From the NCBI RefSeq assembly GCF_003284935.1, contig NZ_QMEV01000001.1:1-64000 (forward strand): a DNA stretch of 64,000 nt, written 5' to 3'. Below, piece after piece: positions 19,295 to 28,606 of this stretch (within the stretch, counting starts at the first letter, position 1; every line of letters begins with the position of its first letter). Below the pieces are notes generated by a model. The model was not told the origin of the DNA. It did not search any database and saw only the letters and a program-made list of their open reading frames with translations. Both the position numbers and the translations under genes were made by a program. The DNA is from Mycobacterium colombiense. Lineage in GTDB: Bacteria; Actinomycetota; Actinomycetes; Mycobacteriales; Mycobacteriaceae.

Positions 19295-21343
19295 ATGGTT
19301 CTGCATGCCCAGCCCGAAGACCAGCCGGCCGCACCGCTCGACGCCCTGCCCGGGGAAGAGCGTCAGGCCGCCTCCGCCACGTCGATGTCGTCGTCCATCG
19401 ACCTGCGCACACCCGGGCCCCTCGCTCCCAGCGCTGCCCTGCGGAACCCGTTCCCGCCGATCGCCGACTACGCGTTCCTGTCGGACTGGGAAACCACCTG
19501 CCTGATCTCCCCCGCCGGCTCGGTGGAATGGCTCTGCGTGCCCCGACCGGACTCGCCCAGTGTGTTCGGGGCGATCCTGGACCGCAGCGCCGGTCATTTC
19601 CGGCTGGGGCCCTACGGGGTCTCGGTGCCCTCGGCGCGCCGCTATTTGCCCGGCAGCCTGATCATGGAAACCACCTGGCAGACCCACACCGGGTGGCTGA
19701 TCGTGCGCGATGCGCTGGTGATGGGCCCGTGGCACGATCTGGAGCGGCGGTCGCGCACACACCGCCGCACCCCGATGGACTGGGACGCCGAGCACATCCT
19801 GCTGCGCACGGTGCGCTGCGTCAGCGGCACCGTCGAGCTGATGATGAGCTGCGAACCGGCGTTCGACTACCACCGCGTCGGCGCCACCTGGGAGTACTCG
19901 GCCAACGCGTACGGCGAGGCCGTCGCCCGCGCCACCAAGGATCCCGACGCCCACCCGACGATGCGGCTGACCTCCAACCTGAGGATCGGGTTGGAAGGCC
20001 GCGAGGCGCGCGCACGCACCCGGATGAAAGAGGGTGACGACGTGTTCGTTGCCCTGAGCTGGACCAAGCACCCGGCGCCGCAGACCTACGAAGAGGCCGC
20101 CGAGAAGATGTGGCAGACCACCGAGTGCTGGCGGCAGTGGATCAACATCGGGAACTTCCCCGACCACCCATGGCGGGCCTATCTGCAGCGCAGCGCGCTG
20201 ACGCTGAAGGGCCTGACGTACTCGCCCACCGGCGCGCTGCTGGCGGCCAGCACCACGTCGTTGCCGGAAACGCCTCAGGGCGAACGCAACTGGGATTACC
20301 GCTACGCCTGGGTGCGCGACTCCACCTTCGCGCTGTGGGGCCTGTACACGCTCGGACTGGATCGCGAGGCCGACGACTTCTTCGCCTTCATCGCCGACGT
20401 CTCCGGCGCCAACAACAACGAGCGCCATCCGCTGCAGGTCATGTACGGCGTGGGCGGCGAGCGCAGCCTGGTCGAAGAGGAACTGCATCACCTGTCCGGC
20501 TACGACCATGCCCGGCCGGTGCGGATCGGCAACGGCGCCTACGACCAGATCCAGCACGACATCTGGGGCTCCATCCTGGACTCCTTCTACCTGCACGCCA
20601 AGTCGCGCGAGCAAGTGCCCGAGACGTTGTGGCCGGTGCTGAAGAAGCAGGTGGAGGAGGCGATCAAGCACTGGCGCGAGCCGGACCGCGGCATCTGGGA
20701 GGTGCGCGGGGAGCCGCAACACTTCACGTCGTCGAAGGTGATGTGCTGGGTGGCGCTCGACCGCGGCGCCAAGCTGGCCGAGCGGCAGGGCGAGAAGAGC
20801 TACGCCCAGCAGTGGCGGGCGATCGCCGAGGAGATCAAGAACGACATCCTGGCGCACGGCGTGGACGCCCGCGGGGTGTTCACCCAGCGCTACGGCAGCG
20901 ACGCGCTGGACGCCTCGCTGCTGTTGGTGGTGCTGACGCGGTTCTTGCCCCCGGACGACCCGCGGGTGCGCAACACGGTCCTGGCGATCGCCGACGAACT
21001 CACCCAGGAGGGCCTGGTGCTGCGCTACCGGGTCGAGGAAACCGACGACGGGCTGTCCGGCGAGGAGGGCACCTTCACGATCTGCTCGTTCTGGCTGGTG
21101 TCGGCGCTCGTCGAGATCGGCGAGGTGGCGCGCGCCAAGCGCCTGTGTGAGCGGTTGCTGTCCTACGCCAGCCCACTGCACCTCTACGCCGAGGAGATCG
21201 AGCCGCGCACCGGTCGGCAACTAGGCAACTTCCCGCAGGCCTTCACCCACCTGGCGCTGATCAACGCGGTGGTGCACGTCATCCGCGCCGAGGAGGAAGC
21301 CGACGGCTCCGGGGGGTTCCAGCCGGCTAACGCGCCCATGTAG
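19295..21343 (+). CDS. Glycoside hydrolase family 15 enzyme (trehalase-type, Rv2402-like)
   Basis: About 682 aa from ATG 19295; ATG 19385 gives a 653-aa alternative closer to the conserved region. The opening [20 protein letters not shown], the [14 protein letters not shown] segment and a C-terminal Glu-rich catalytic region (GLSGEEGTF) are typical of GH15 trehalase/glucoamylase-like proteins of Actinobacteria. Mycobacterial members are reported to hydrolyse trehalose. Flanking genes match Rv2401 and Rv2403c, supporting orthology with Rv2402. Confidence 0.85.
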   Translation: MVLHAQPEDQPAAPLDALPGEERQAASATSMSSSIDLRTPGPLAPSAALRNPFPPIADYAFLSDWETTCLISPAGSVEWLCVPRPDSPSVFGAILDRSAGHFRLGPYGVSVPSARRYLPGSLIMETTWQTHTGWLIVRDALVMGPWHDLERRSRTHRRTPMDWDAEHILLRTVRCVSGTVELMMSCEPAFDYHRVGATWEYSANAYGEAVARATKDPDAHPTMRLTSNLRIGLEGREARARTRMKEGDDVFVALSWTKHPAPQTYEEAAEKMWQTTECWRQWINIGNFPDHPWRAYLQRSALTLKGLTYSPTGALLAASTTSLPETPQGERNWDYRYAWVRDSTFALWGLYTLGLDREADDFFAFIADVSGANNNERHPLQVMYGVGGERSLVEEELHHLSGYDHARPVRIGNGAYDQIQHDIWGSILDSFYLHAKSREQVPETLWPVLKKQVEEAIKHWREPDRGIWEVRGEPQHFTSSKVMCWVALDRGAKLAERQGEKSYAQQWRAIAEEIKNDILAHGVDARGVFTQRYGSDALDASLLLVVLTRFLPPDDPRVRNTVLAIADELTQEGLVLRYRVEETDDGLSGEEGTFTICSFWLVSALVEIGEVARAKRLCERLLSYASPLHLYAEEIEPRTGRQLGNFPQAFTHLALINAVVHVIRAEEEADGSGGFQPANAPM

Positions 21344-21402
21344 CGGCGATCGCGAGGGCGGCGCAGCCGGACGAAGCGCGTCGCCGCCATCAGGTAAGCG
21401 CG

Positions 21403-22146
21403 TTAGCCGCGGGCGTTGAGCTTGTCCATGAGCGCGTGGGTGAGATCGATGGCGGTGGTGTTGATGTCGGCGTTGCCCGCATCTCCCGGACCGTAAAAGG
21501 GACGGAATTCGACCCTGACCTCGACCAGGTAAGGTCCCTTGACGCCAAGGGCCCGGGCCTCGGGGATGGCGTTCAAACCATCGTGTGGGCCCGACCCCCT
21601 CGAAACCGTGGCCGCGACAACCGAATCCGAGACGCGCACGTCGGAGATGGCGTCCGCCCCCCATGCGTCGATCGGCTCCACCATCAACGTGGTCCCGTCG
21701 CATCTCTGCCACTGCGCGGTGAACTTCACGAAGAGCGCATCGGCGTCCGCGACCGTTCGCAACTCGACGATGCCTTGCTCGACGCTGTCGACCTTCACGG
21801 AATCGCCTTTGTGCACCCACATTTCGGCGGCCGTCTCCTGGATCGGTGCCGAGGCGTACGTGACCCGCTGCATCGGGTGAACGACCCCGATGCAGTCGGC
21901 CGGCCGCCCGTTGTCCCAGTTGGACCCCAGTGTGTCGAGTCCGCCGAACTCCGAGTAATGCGGGTAGGGCTGGAACGGCTGCCCGAGCAGCCTCGCCAGC
22001 GCGGTGCCGTCGAACAATACCCGTTTGATGGGCGGTACCCGCCCCGCGGACGGCGCCAGAACTGCGGTGCCGGAGGTGGTTTCGGTGCACCCGGCCGTCA
22101 GCAGCACCGCGATCAAAGCGGCCAACGAACGGAAGCTGCTCTTCAC
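21403..22146 (-). CDS. Lipoprotein with PknH-like sensor domain
   Basis: 247 aa. Signal peptide with lipobox LLTAGC (Cys20). The mature part resembles the extracellular sensor domain of the Ser/Thr kinase PknH (paired Cys in ADCIGV and QRCDG, which may form a disulfide). It is a tandem paralogue of the next gene, suggesting duplication. Likely exported and lipid-anchored; ligand unknown. Confidence 0.8.
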   Translation of the reverse strand: MKSSFRSLAALIAVLLTAGCTETTSGTAVLAPSAGRVPPIKRVLFDGTALARLLGQPFQPYPHYSEFGGLDTLGSNWDNGRPADCIGVVHPMQRVTYASAPIQETAAEMWVHKGDSVKVDSVEQGIVELRTVADADALFVKFTAQWQRCDGTTLMVEPIDAWGADAISDVRVSDSVVAATVSRGSGPHDGLNAIPEARALGVKGPYLVEVRVEFRPFYGPGDAGNADINTTAIDLTHALMDKLNARG

Positions 22147-22180
22147 TTCGCCCCTGCCCTTCCCGCAGCCCGGCGCGCCG

Positions 22181-22939
22181 TCAGCCCAGGGCGCTGACCC
22201 TGTCCATCAGGGCGTGCGCAACGTCGATGGCGCTGGAGTTGATGTCGGCCGAACCGGGATCCGACGACCGCCGCCCGCCGAAGAACACGACCTGCACCTC
22301 GACGAGACAGTTCGACCGGATGCCGATGGCGCGCGCCTGCGGGGTCGGCCGCAGCGGCGGCATGTTGGGCAGTATCGATGTCGCGGTTTTGGTCGCGGCG
22401 ATGGTGGAGTCCGTGACGCGGACGTCGCTGATGACGTTCGTGGTGCTGATCGGGCCGGACTGTTCCGACGTCGTCATGCCGTTGCACTGCTGCCACTGCC
22501 CCGAGAACTGCGCGAACAGCGCCTGGGCCTGCCCGGCCGACGGGAGCGTGACCACACCCTCCTCGACCACGATCACCTGCGCCGGTTCACCGTTGTTCCA
22601 CCACGACTCGGACGCCACCTCTTGCACGTCGGCGGACCGGTACACGCCCTGCTGCAGCATCGCCGTCACGCCCAGGCAGCCGGCCTGCGACATCGTCCGC
22701 TGGACCTGATAAAGCCTTTCGGGCCCACCGAATTCGGCCGGATCCCGCGCCACGAAGGGCTGATTGAGCATCCGCGACAGCGTCGGGCCGTCGAGAAGCA
22801 CCTGCTTGACCGTCGCGCCGCTGAGCGGTCGGGGCTTCAGGGTGGGCGCCGGCTTCGCCGTGCCCGCCACCACCCCACCGCAGCCCGTCGCCAGCACGGC
22901 GACCGCCATCAGCGCCGTCGCTATCCCCCGAATCCGCAT
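22181..22939 (-). CDS. lppR: Lipoprotein LppR-like, PknH-like sensor domain
   Basis: 252 aa with lipobox VLATGC (Cys20) and the same fold as its downstream neighbour (ILL-type segment VLLDGPTLSRMLNQPF; AGCLGV, QQCNG). Position directly after lepA matches Rv2403c (lppR). The stop of lepA and the start here are two bases apart, so it is likely co-transcribed with lepA. The prophage insertion therefore may alter its expression too. Confidence 0.8.
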   Translation of the reverse strand: MRIRGIATALMAVAVLATGCGGVVAGTAKPAPTLKPRPLSGATVKQVLLDGPTLSRMLNQPFVARDPAEFGGPERLYQVQRTMSQAGCLGVTAMLQQGVYRSADVQEVASESWWNNGEPAQVIVVEEGVVTLPSAGQAQALFAQFSGQWQQCNGMTTSEQSGPISTTNVISDVRVTDSTIAATKTATSILPNMPPLRPTPQARAIGIRSNCLVEVQVVFFGGRRSSDPGSADINSSAIDVAHALMDRVSALG

Positions 22940-22941
22940 GG

Positions 22942-24780
22942 CTATTTCTTGCCCTTGTCCCCCGCGGCGTCGGCGGACAGCGCCGCGACGAACGCCTCCT
23001 GCGGCACATCGACCCGCCCGATGGTCTTCATCCGCTTCTTGCCTTCCTTCTGCTTTTCGAGAAGTTTGCGTTTACGGGTGATGTCACCGCCGTAGCACTT
23101 GGACAACACGTCCTTGCGGATCGCGCGAATGTTCTCGCGCGCAATGATTTTCGATCCGATGGCCGCCTGAACGGGCACCTCGAACTGCTGGCGCGGAATC
23201 AGCTCTTTGAGCTTGGTGGTCATCTTGTTGCCGTAGGCGAACGCCGAATCCTTGTGCACGATGGCGCTGAACGCGTCGACCGCCTCGCCCTGCAACAGGA
23301 TGTCGACCTTGACCAATTGCGCCTCCTGCTCGCCGGCCTCCTCGTAGTCGAGGCTGGCGTAACCGCGGGTGCGTGACTTCAGCGAATCGAAGAAGTCGAA
23401 GATGATCTCGCCCAGCGGCATCGTGTAGCGCAACTCGACGCGTTCCGGCGACAGGTAATCCATGCCGCCCAGCTCGCCGCGGCGCGACTGGCACAGTTCC
23501 ATGATGGTGCCGATGAATTCGCTCGGCGCGATGATGGTGGTCTTGACCACCGGCTCGTAGACATCCCGGATCTTGCCTTCCGGCCAGTCCGACGGGTTGG
23601 TCACCACGATCTCGGTGTTGTCCTCCTTGACCACGCGATAGACGACGTTGGGTGACGTCGAGATCAGGTCCAGGTTGAACTCTCGCTCCAGGCGTTCACG
23701 GGTGATCTCCATGTGCAGCAAACCCAAGAAGCCGCAACGGAATCCGAAGCCGAGCGCCACCGACGTCTCCGGCTCGTAGGTCAGGGCCGCGTCGTTGAGT
23801 TGCAACCTGTCCAGCGCGTCGCGCAGATCCGGGTAGTCGGAGCCGTCCACCGGATACAGACCCGAGTAGACCATCGGCTTGGGCTCGCGGTATCCGGTCA
23901 GCGCTTCGGCGGCACCGTGCCGCGCCGTCGTCACCGTGTCCCCCACCTTGGATTGGCGGACGTCCTTGACGCCGGTGATCAGGTAGCCCACCTCGCCCAC
24001 GCCCAGGCCGTCGCTGGCCTTCGGTTCGGGCGAGACGATGCCGACCTCGAGCAGTTCGTGGGTGGCGCCGGTGGACATCATCGCGATGCGTTCGCGCGGG
24101 GTGATCTTGCCGTCGACCACGCGCACATAGGTCACCACGCCGCGGTAGATGTCGTAGACCGAGTCGAAGATCATCGCCCGCAGCGGCGCGTCGGCCCTGC
24201 CCTGCGGCGGCGGCACCTCGCGCACCACGTGGTCGAGCAGGTCGGCGACGCCGTCTCCGGTCTTGCCCGAAACCCGCAGCACGTCGCCCGGCTCGCAGCC
24301 GATGATGTGGGCGATCTCGGCCGCGTAGCGGTCGGGGTCGGCGGCGGGCAGGTCGATCTTGTTGAGCACCGGGATGATGTGCAGGTCGCGGTCGAGCGCC
24401 AGATAGAGGTTGGCCAGGGTCTGCGCCTCGATGCCCTGGGCGGCGTCGACCAGCAGCACCGCGCCCTCGCAGGCCTCCAGCGCGCGGGACACCTCGTAGG
24501 TGAAGTCGACGTGGCCGGGGGTGTCGATCAGGTGCAGCACGTACTCGGTGTCTGCGACCTTCCACGGCAGGCGCACGTTCTGGGCCTTGATGGTGATCCC
24601 GCGTTCGCGTTCGATGTCCATCCGGTCCAGGTACTGCGCGCGCATGGACCGCTCGTCGACGACGCCGGTGAGCTGGAGCATCCGGTCGGCCAGCGTGGAC
24701 TTTCCGTGGTCGATGTGGGCGATGATGCAGAAGTTCCGAATCTGCGCCGGATTTGCCTGTTTTAGCAGGTCAAGTGCCAT
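22942..24780 (-). CDS. lepA: Elongation factor 4 (LepA), with a substituted N-terminus
   Basis: 612 aa ribosome-back-translocating GTPase. G1 [10 protein letters not shown]3 DTPGH, G4 NKID and the C-terminal LepA domain ([19 protein letters not shown]) are intact. From PAQIRNFC onward it is a normal mycobacterial LepA. The first ten residues, [10 protein letters not shown], do not match the ISSFADKTFT-type leader I recall from mycobacteria, and the upstream DNA is phage-like. A GGAAGG ribosome site precedes this start by about eight bases. I infer that a prophage has replaced the native start. Confidence 0.93.
   Translation of the reverse strand: MALDLLKQANPAQIRNFCIIAHIDHGKSTLADRMLQLTGVVDERSMRAQYLDRMDIERERGITIKAQNVRLPWKVADTEYVLHLIDTPGHVDFTYEVSRALEACEGAVLLVDAAQGIEAQTLANLYLALDRDLHIIPVLNKIDLPAADPDRYAAEIAHIIGCEPGDVLRVSGKTGDGVADLLDHVVREVPPPQGRADAPLRAMIFDSVYDIYRGVVTYVRVVDGKITPRERIAMMSTGATHELLEVGIVSPEPKASDGLGVGEVGYLITGVKDVRQSKVGDTVTTARHGAAEALTGYREPKPMVYSGLYPVDGSDYPDLRDALDRLQLNDAALTYEPETSVALGFGFRCGFLGLLHMEITRERLEREFNLDLISTSPNVVYRVVKEDNTEIVVTNPSDWPEGKIRDVYEPVVKTTIIAPSEFIGTIMELCQSRRGELGGMDYLSPERVELRYTMPLGEIIFDFFDSLKSRTRGYASLDYEEAGEQEAQLVKVDILLQGEAVDAFSAIVHKDSAFAYGNKMTTKLKELIPRQQFEVPVQAAIGSKIIARENIRAIRKDVLSKCYGGDITRKRKLLEKQKEGKKRMKTIGRVDVPQEAFVAALSADAAGDKGKK
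24727..24757. other. Inferred prophage attachment junction inside 5' end of lepA
   Basis: Conserved lepA coding sequence ends at the Pro codon 24748-24750; DNA beyond it belongs to the phage. The crossover must lie at or slightly left of this point. The exact core cannot be set without the right junction, which is outside the window. Confidence 0.55.
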
Positions 24781-24850
24781 TTTTGAGACCTTCCCGTGTC
24801 CAAAAGTGCCTTCCCGCTACCACCCCACTACCAGCAGAAATAGAAATCGG

Positions 24851-24867
24851 TGTGTCCATTGGACACA
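24851..24867. promoter_or_regulatory. Inverted repeat operator TGTGTCC-ATT-GGACACA
   Basis: Perfect 7-bp palindrome eight bases before the GAGGAG ribosome site of the first phage gene. A further half-site GTGTCCA lies at 24797, on the lepA side. It could regulate the rightward early genes, the new lepA promoter, or both. Confidence 0.5.
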
Positions 24868-24885
24868 GACCCATGAGGAGAATTG

Positions 24886-25572
24886 ATGAAGCTGGACGCA
24901 CCCAAGAACAACAACTACGCCGCCACCATCGTATGTGTCCGCAACCTCATCGAGCTTGACGGTCTGGACAACCTGGTCGGCGTGCCCGTTCTGGGGCACC
25001 AGGCCCTCACCCAGAAGGACGTCAAGCACGGCCAGCTTCGCGTGGCCTTCACAGCCGAGACTCAATTGAGCGAGGACTTTTGCGCGATCAACAACCTGTA
25101 CCGGGACGCAACCCTGAACAAGGATCCCGCGGAGACCGGCTACCTGGAGAAGAACCGTCGCGTCCGGGCGATCAAACTGCGTGGGCACACCTCAAACGCT
25201 CTCTTGATGCCGCTGTCATCGCTGGCCTACACCGGCTTTGACGTCCACGGCCTGCTGGAGGGTGACACCTTCGACACCCTGAACGGCCACGAGATCTGCC
25301 GCAAGTACGAGATCCAGCGTCACGTTCAGAATCCGGCCAAGAGCAAGGTGGAGAAGGCCTTCAAGCGCGTCGACAAGAAGCTGTTCCCGGAGCACCTGGA
25401 GACGGACCAATACCACAGGAACAAGCACTTGCTGAAGGCCGGCCGCGAGGTCGTGGTCACGCAGAAGCTCCATGGAACCAGTTTCAGGGCCGGCTGCGTC
25501 GTCCCTGTCCTTCGCCAGCTTTCACCGCTAGAGAGGCTATTGATAAAGCTTCGACTTGCCGAACTCGTATGA
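24886..25572 (+). CDS. RNA ligase, N-terminal fragment (motif I)
   Basis: 228 aa, ATG 24886 after GAGGAG. The first 120 residues suit an OB-like N-terminal domain. Motif I of covalent nucleotidyltransferases, KLHGTS with Lys194, is near the end. This Lys would receive AMP in an ATP-dependent RNA ligase (DRB0094-like). The frame ends 34 residues later, before motifs III-V, which are found in the frame beginning at 26020. The break coincides with a LAGLIDADG gene, so this is half of a split ligase rather than a random pseudogene. Whether the halves assemble is unknown. Confidence 0.75.
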   Translation: MKLDAPKNNNYAATIVCVRNLIELDGLDNLVGVPVLGHQALTQKDVKHGQLRVAFTAETQLSEDFCAINNLYRDATLNKDPAETGYLEKNRRVRAIKLRGHTSNALLMPLSSLAYTGFDVHGLLEGDTFDTLNGHEICRKYEIQRHVQNPAKSKVEKAFKRVDKKLFPEHLETDQYHRNKHLLKAGREVVVTQKLHGTSFRAGCVVPVLRQLSPLERLLIKLRLAELV

Positions 25573-26042
25573 ACGAAGTCGAGTGTGCGTGGGTGGCCGG
25601 ACTGCTGGAAGGGGAGGGCTGCTTCAGCTTCGGGGTGAAAAATGGGAGGAAATTTCCCAACATCTCTTGCGGCATGACCGACCAGGACACGATAGAAAAG
25701 CTCTTACGCCTGACTGGCGTCGGTGGAATATGTGTTACTCACAGGGAAAACCTAAAGCCAATCTACTCCTGGCGCGTATCCAAGAGGGCTGACGTTGCCC
25801 CACTCTTGCATTCGGTACGTCCACACATGTCCACACGTCGAACGGCTCGCATAGATGAGCTTTTAGATTACATAGACACCCACCCGTTTTACAACGTTCA
25901 GCCGGCGGAATGCGGGACGCGCAAAAGTTATCGCCGCGGTTGTAGATGCACGCTCTGCCACGAGGCGAGTAACCAATACCAGCGCGATTCATATCAGAAG
26001 AGAAAGAGGCGTGGGGACAATGCCCTGGTTCAAGAAGATTAA
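25569..26042 (+). CDS. LAGLIDADG homing endonuclease splitting the RNA ligase
   Basis: 157 aa. The ATG overlaps the ligase stop (ATGA). WVAGLLEGEGCF at residues 8-19 is a LAGLIDADG helix; only one copy is seen, so it should act as a dimer. The C-terminus has CGTRKSYRRGCRCTLC, a Cys-rich basic module often seen in actinophage DNA-binding proteins. The gene fills nearly all the space between the two ligase halves and overlaps both, leaving no room for a group I intron core. It is not an intein because stops interrupt the frame. Confidence 0.78.
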   Translation: MNEVECAWVAGLLEGEGCFSFGVKNGRKFPNISCGMTDQDTIEKLLRLTGVGGICVTHRENLKPIYSWRVSKRADVAPLLHSVRPHMSTRRTARIDELLDYIDTHPFYNVQPAECGTRKSYRRGCRCTLCHEASNQYQRDSYQKRKRRGDNALVQED

Positions 26043-26664
26043 GATTCCCCGTTACGAATACGACGTAGTGTTTGGATCTCGCAAGGTAATCAAGGATCCC
26101 AACAACCCGAGGCAGAACCATTACTATGATCAGGATATTTGGACACACTACGGCCAGAAGATTGCAGAGCTTTTGCCCGAGGGTGTCGTCCTCTATGGAG
26201 AGCTTGTGGGATGGACGCCTGGTCCCGATGCGGTACCTCTGCAAAAGAACTATACATATCACCTTTCCAAAGGCGAGGCTGAGCTTTTCGTATACCGGGT
26301 ATCCACGATCAACTCCCAAGGTGTCCTGACCGATTTGCCCTGGGATGGCGTCAAGGAATTCTGCCAAGCCCGCGGCCTGAAATGGTGCCCGGAATTGAAG
26401 CGCATTCCGCTCCATGGCGGGCGTGAGCCCCTGGTGGAGGTGGAGGAGTTCCTCGGGAATTTCCTGGATGAACGCCTGGCCGATTTTGGCGGCTGGAATG
26501 ATATCCCACTCATTGTGTCTAGCCACAAGACGGTTGACGAAGGCATCTGCTTACGCCAAGAGGGATTAGTCCCACTCATTCTCAAAGCCAAGTCACCCAA
26601 ATTCCTTGAACACGAAACCAAACTCCTCGACAAGGGAGAGGTTGACCTAGAAAGTGCCGCATAA
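26020..26664 (+). CDS. RNA ligase, C-terminal fragment (motifs III-V)
   Basis: 214 aa from ATG 26020; GTG 26011 is an alternative. A GAG-rich ribosome-site-like stretch (AAAGAGG, 26002-26008) lies upstream inside the endonuclease gene. Motif III LYGELVGW (58-65), motif IV DEGICLR (173-179) and motif V LILKAKSPKF (187-196) complete the set missing from the 24886 fragment. The split point falls in a linker between motif I and motif III. Intact motifs on both sides suggest selection for function as two chains. Confidence 0.75.
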   Translation: MPWFKKIKIPRYEYDVVFGSRKVIKDPNNPRQNHYYDQDIWTHYGQKIAELLPEGVVLYGELVGWTPGPDAVPLQKNYTYHLSKGEAELFVYRVSTINSQGVLTDLPWDGVKEFCQARGLKWCPELKRIPLHGGREPLVEVEEFLGNFLDERLADFGGWNDIPLIVSSHKTVDEGICLRQEGLVPLILKAKSPKFLEHETKLLDKGEVDLESAA

Positions 26665-27501
26665 ATGCAGAGCCGGCGTTGCGCTAAGCCAACATGTAAT
26701 CGTGCAGAACAGACCGGGGGTTTCTGCAAACCCCACTATGAATTAGAGACCAGGCATTTACCCACAGGCAAGGCCGATCCAGGTCCTGTCATAGCCCATA
26801 TCAAGGCACTGTCGGACGCGGGGATATCCAATGCGCGCCTGGGTCAGATGGTCGGCATTCCCCAGAACAATATCTGGGGCATCGTCGCCGGCCGCCGACG
26901 CTATGTGCTGGCCTCTACCGCAGCGAAGATCCTTTCCGTTCCCATTCCGGACGTGCCATGGAAAATCGCCAACGATGGATGTCCCGTTCCCGCGGTGGGA
27001 ACTCAGCGCCGACTACAGGCCTTACATGCCATCGGATATCAGGGTCGGCACCTGGCTGAACTCCTGGGTGTAGAGCACTCGGTTGTCACAGCAATCACGT
27101 CGAGTAGACAGCCTGGCGTGAATGCGAAAACGGCGCGAGCCGTGGCCAGGTTGTTCAACGAATTGCAGATGACCCAGGGCCCCAGTAAAGAGAGTCGACG
27201 CCGCGCCGCAGCAAGGGGCTGGGTCGTCCCACTTGCCTGGGATGAGGATTCAATCGATGATCCCGCAGCCTCTCCTCAAATGCCAGAAGACGATAGCTCG
27301 GCTTGGTATGAGGACTACTGCGAGCTGAAAGAAATCGGCCTGGACGACACCCAAATTGCGGAACGCATGGGCATCCAGCGCAGCAGCCTTCTACACCGAT
27401 TGCGGAGGCGATCACATGAGCTACAGGGACGTTCGTTGGCACGACCAAGCGGCTTGCAGGGGGATGCCTCTGAGCCTTTTCTTCCCGCCGCGGGGATGTA
27501 G
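26665..27501 (+). CDS. Helix-turn-helix DNA-binding protein
   Basis: 278 aa, ATG adjacent to the preceding stop. It starts with a Cys cluster (CAKPTCNRAEQTGGFC) that may bind zinc. Three HTH-like repeats follow: ARLGQMVGIPQNNIW, LAELLGVEHSVVT and TQIAERMGIQRSSLLHR. The C-terminal 28 residues overlap the start of the WhiB gene in another frame. Probably a phage regulator; target unknown. Confidence 0.6.
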   Translation: MQSRRCAKPTCNRAEQTGGFCKPHYELETRHLPTGKADPGPVIAHIKALSDAGISNARLGQMVGIPQNNIWGIVAGRRRYVLASTAAKILSVPIPDVPWKIANDGCPVPAVGTQRRLQALHAIGYQGRHLAELLGVEHSVVTAITSSRQPGVNAKTARAVARLFNELQMTQGPSKESRRRAAARGWVVPLAWDEDSIDDPAASPQMPEDDSSAWYEDYCELKEIGLDDTQIAERMGIQRSSLLHRLRRRSHELQGRSLARPSGLQGDASEPFLPAAGM

Positions 27502-27667
27502 TAGCGACGCCGGCAAGAAAGTGTGCAACACATGTCCCGTATGGCAGCAATGCCTTAGGGACACCCTCGCGATAGAGGTATCCGGTGCCCGCCATGGTGT
27601 GTTCGGTGGCATGTCGGCGAATGAACGCAAAGTATTTGATCAGGAAGGCGAGCCATGGGCGGTCTAG
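27416..27667 (+). CDS. WhiB-family iron-sulfur regulator
   Basis: 83 aa from ATG 27416, with GGAGG at 27404-27408 setting the start inside the preceding gene. Four cluster Cys (Cys14, Cys37, Cys40, Cys46; pattern C...CxxCxxxxxC) and the GVFGG turn (residues 61-65) define a WhiB-like [4Fe-4S] protein. The basic DNA-contact tail is short. Phage WhiBs such as that of TM4 are known to act as dominant negatives of host WhiB2 and to give superinfection exclusion; a similar role is possible. Confidence 0.85.
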   Translation: MSYRDVRWHDQAACRGMPLSLFFPPRGCSSDAGKKVCNTCPVWQQCLRDTLAIEVSGARHGVFGGMSANERKVFDQEGEPWAV

Positions 27668-27816
27668 GTGTCACGGTTACCAATCTGAACCGGTGGGGCA
27701 AGAAGATGAACAAGTGGAAAGTCGTCATCGGTAAGCGCACCCGCTACTTCACCCAGGAAGAGTGGGAAAAAGACGGACTCGCCTGGGTTAACTCAGCACA
27801 TCAGCAGGGTGGGTGA
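27655..27816 (+). CDS. Small basic hypothetical protein
   Basis: 53 aa overlapping the WhiB stop and in turn overlapped by the next GTG. Rich in Lys/Trp (RWGKKMNKWKVVIGKRTRYF). No family recognised. Tight overlaps on both sides support it as a real gene of the early operon. Confidence 0.55.
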   Translation: MGGLGVTVTNLNRWGKKMNKWKVVIGKRTRYFTQEEWEKDGLAWVNSAHQQGG

Positions 27817-28424
27817 GCACGGATCCTCGTTGTCGCTCGGGTAGGCACTGCATAGGCAGAACCTCTGACGGTCCTGCCATCACGGCCAAGGTCAACACCA
27901 TCTGCGCCGGCTGTATTCAGGATCTGCAACGCCAGTTAGAGGAGCTACCCCACCTGGCCGCGGCTCTACGATTGTTCCTCGGCGTCACACCGAAGACCGC
28001 TTTGCAGAGTCGGGTTAAGTCATCCCCCGAGCCGGCATGCCCCATCGATCCCCGCGTTGATGAACTCTTGGTCGACATCTCCGACGTCATTGAACGCACC
28101 GACAACCTTCGGGTGGCAGACCTCATCGCTCAGCCCCCCACCAAGTTTCAGGTCTGGTACAAGGACAAGGCCTACGACAAATACTTGGAAGGTTGGCAAC
28201 GCGCCTGCGATATCCGCGGGGTGCATGTCAGGGCCAACGCCATCCTCGGCTTCGGCCGTATCGCAGTGAAGCGTCACGCCCCCTGCCCCAGATGCGGCCT
28301 GCCCACTCTTCAGCAGTGGATCGGCGACCCCACTATCGAATGCAGCGACGAGGAATGCGGATTCGTCATGTCCCTGGACGAATACGACCAGCACTGCAAC
28401 GACCTCGCGAAGGACTCCAAGTGA
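27813..28424 (+). CDS. Zinc-ribbon hypothetical phage protein
   Basis: 203 aa from GTG 27813. An N-terminal CxxC-type pair (TICAGC) and C-terminal ribbons (APCPRCGLP and IECSDEECGF) could bind zinc. The middle is helical (VDELLVDISDVIERT). Similar proteins of unknown role occur in actinophages. The stop overlaps the next GTG. Confidence 0.6.
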   Translation: MSTDPRCRSGRHCIGRTSDGPAITAKVNTICAGCIQDLQRQLEELPHLAAALRLFLGVTPKTALQSRVKSSPEPACPIDPRVDELLVDISDVIERTDNLRVADLIAQPPTKFQVWYKDKAYDKYLEGWQRACDIRGVHVRANAILGFGRIAVKRHAPCPRCGLPTLQQWIGDPTIECSDEECGFVMSLDEYDQHCNDLAKDSK

Positions 28425-28606
28425 AGAAGAGATACAAGAAACCACCGCCCGAATTCTTTCAGGTAGAAATCGTCTGCCCCGAGGTGTGTCTTCACCCCGT
28501 CGCCATCCACTTTGTGTGGATCGGCAACGCGGACGAGTCCGGTGTGGTTCAGGTCGAGGTGGCCAGGGATTTCCTGGAGAACATCGCGGGGCTGTTAGGT
28601 GACTAA
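28421..28606 (+). CDS. Small hypothetical protein
   Basis: 61 aa from GTG 28421, overlapping both neighbours by a few bases. Basic start (MKKRYKKPPPEFF), then a beta-rich stretch with two Cys (CPEVCLHP). No family recognised. Its stop TAA shares one base with the ATG of the PPE gene, so the two are likely coupled. Confidence 0.5.
   Translation: MKKRYKKPPPEFFQVEIVCPEVCLHPVAIHFVWIGNADESGVVQVEVARDFLENIAGLLGD

Noticed and set aside
25556..26042. Intein in the RNA ligase (Cys after RAG)
   Set aside because: The frame stops after 25 residues and there is no HN-C/S/T end in phase with the C-terminal part.
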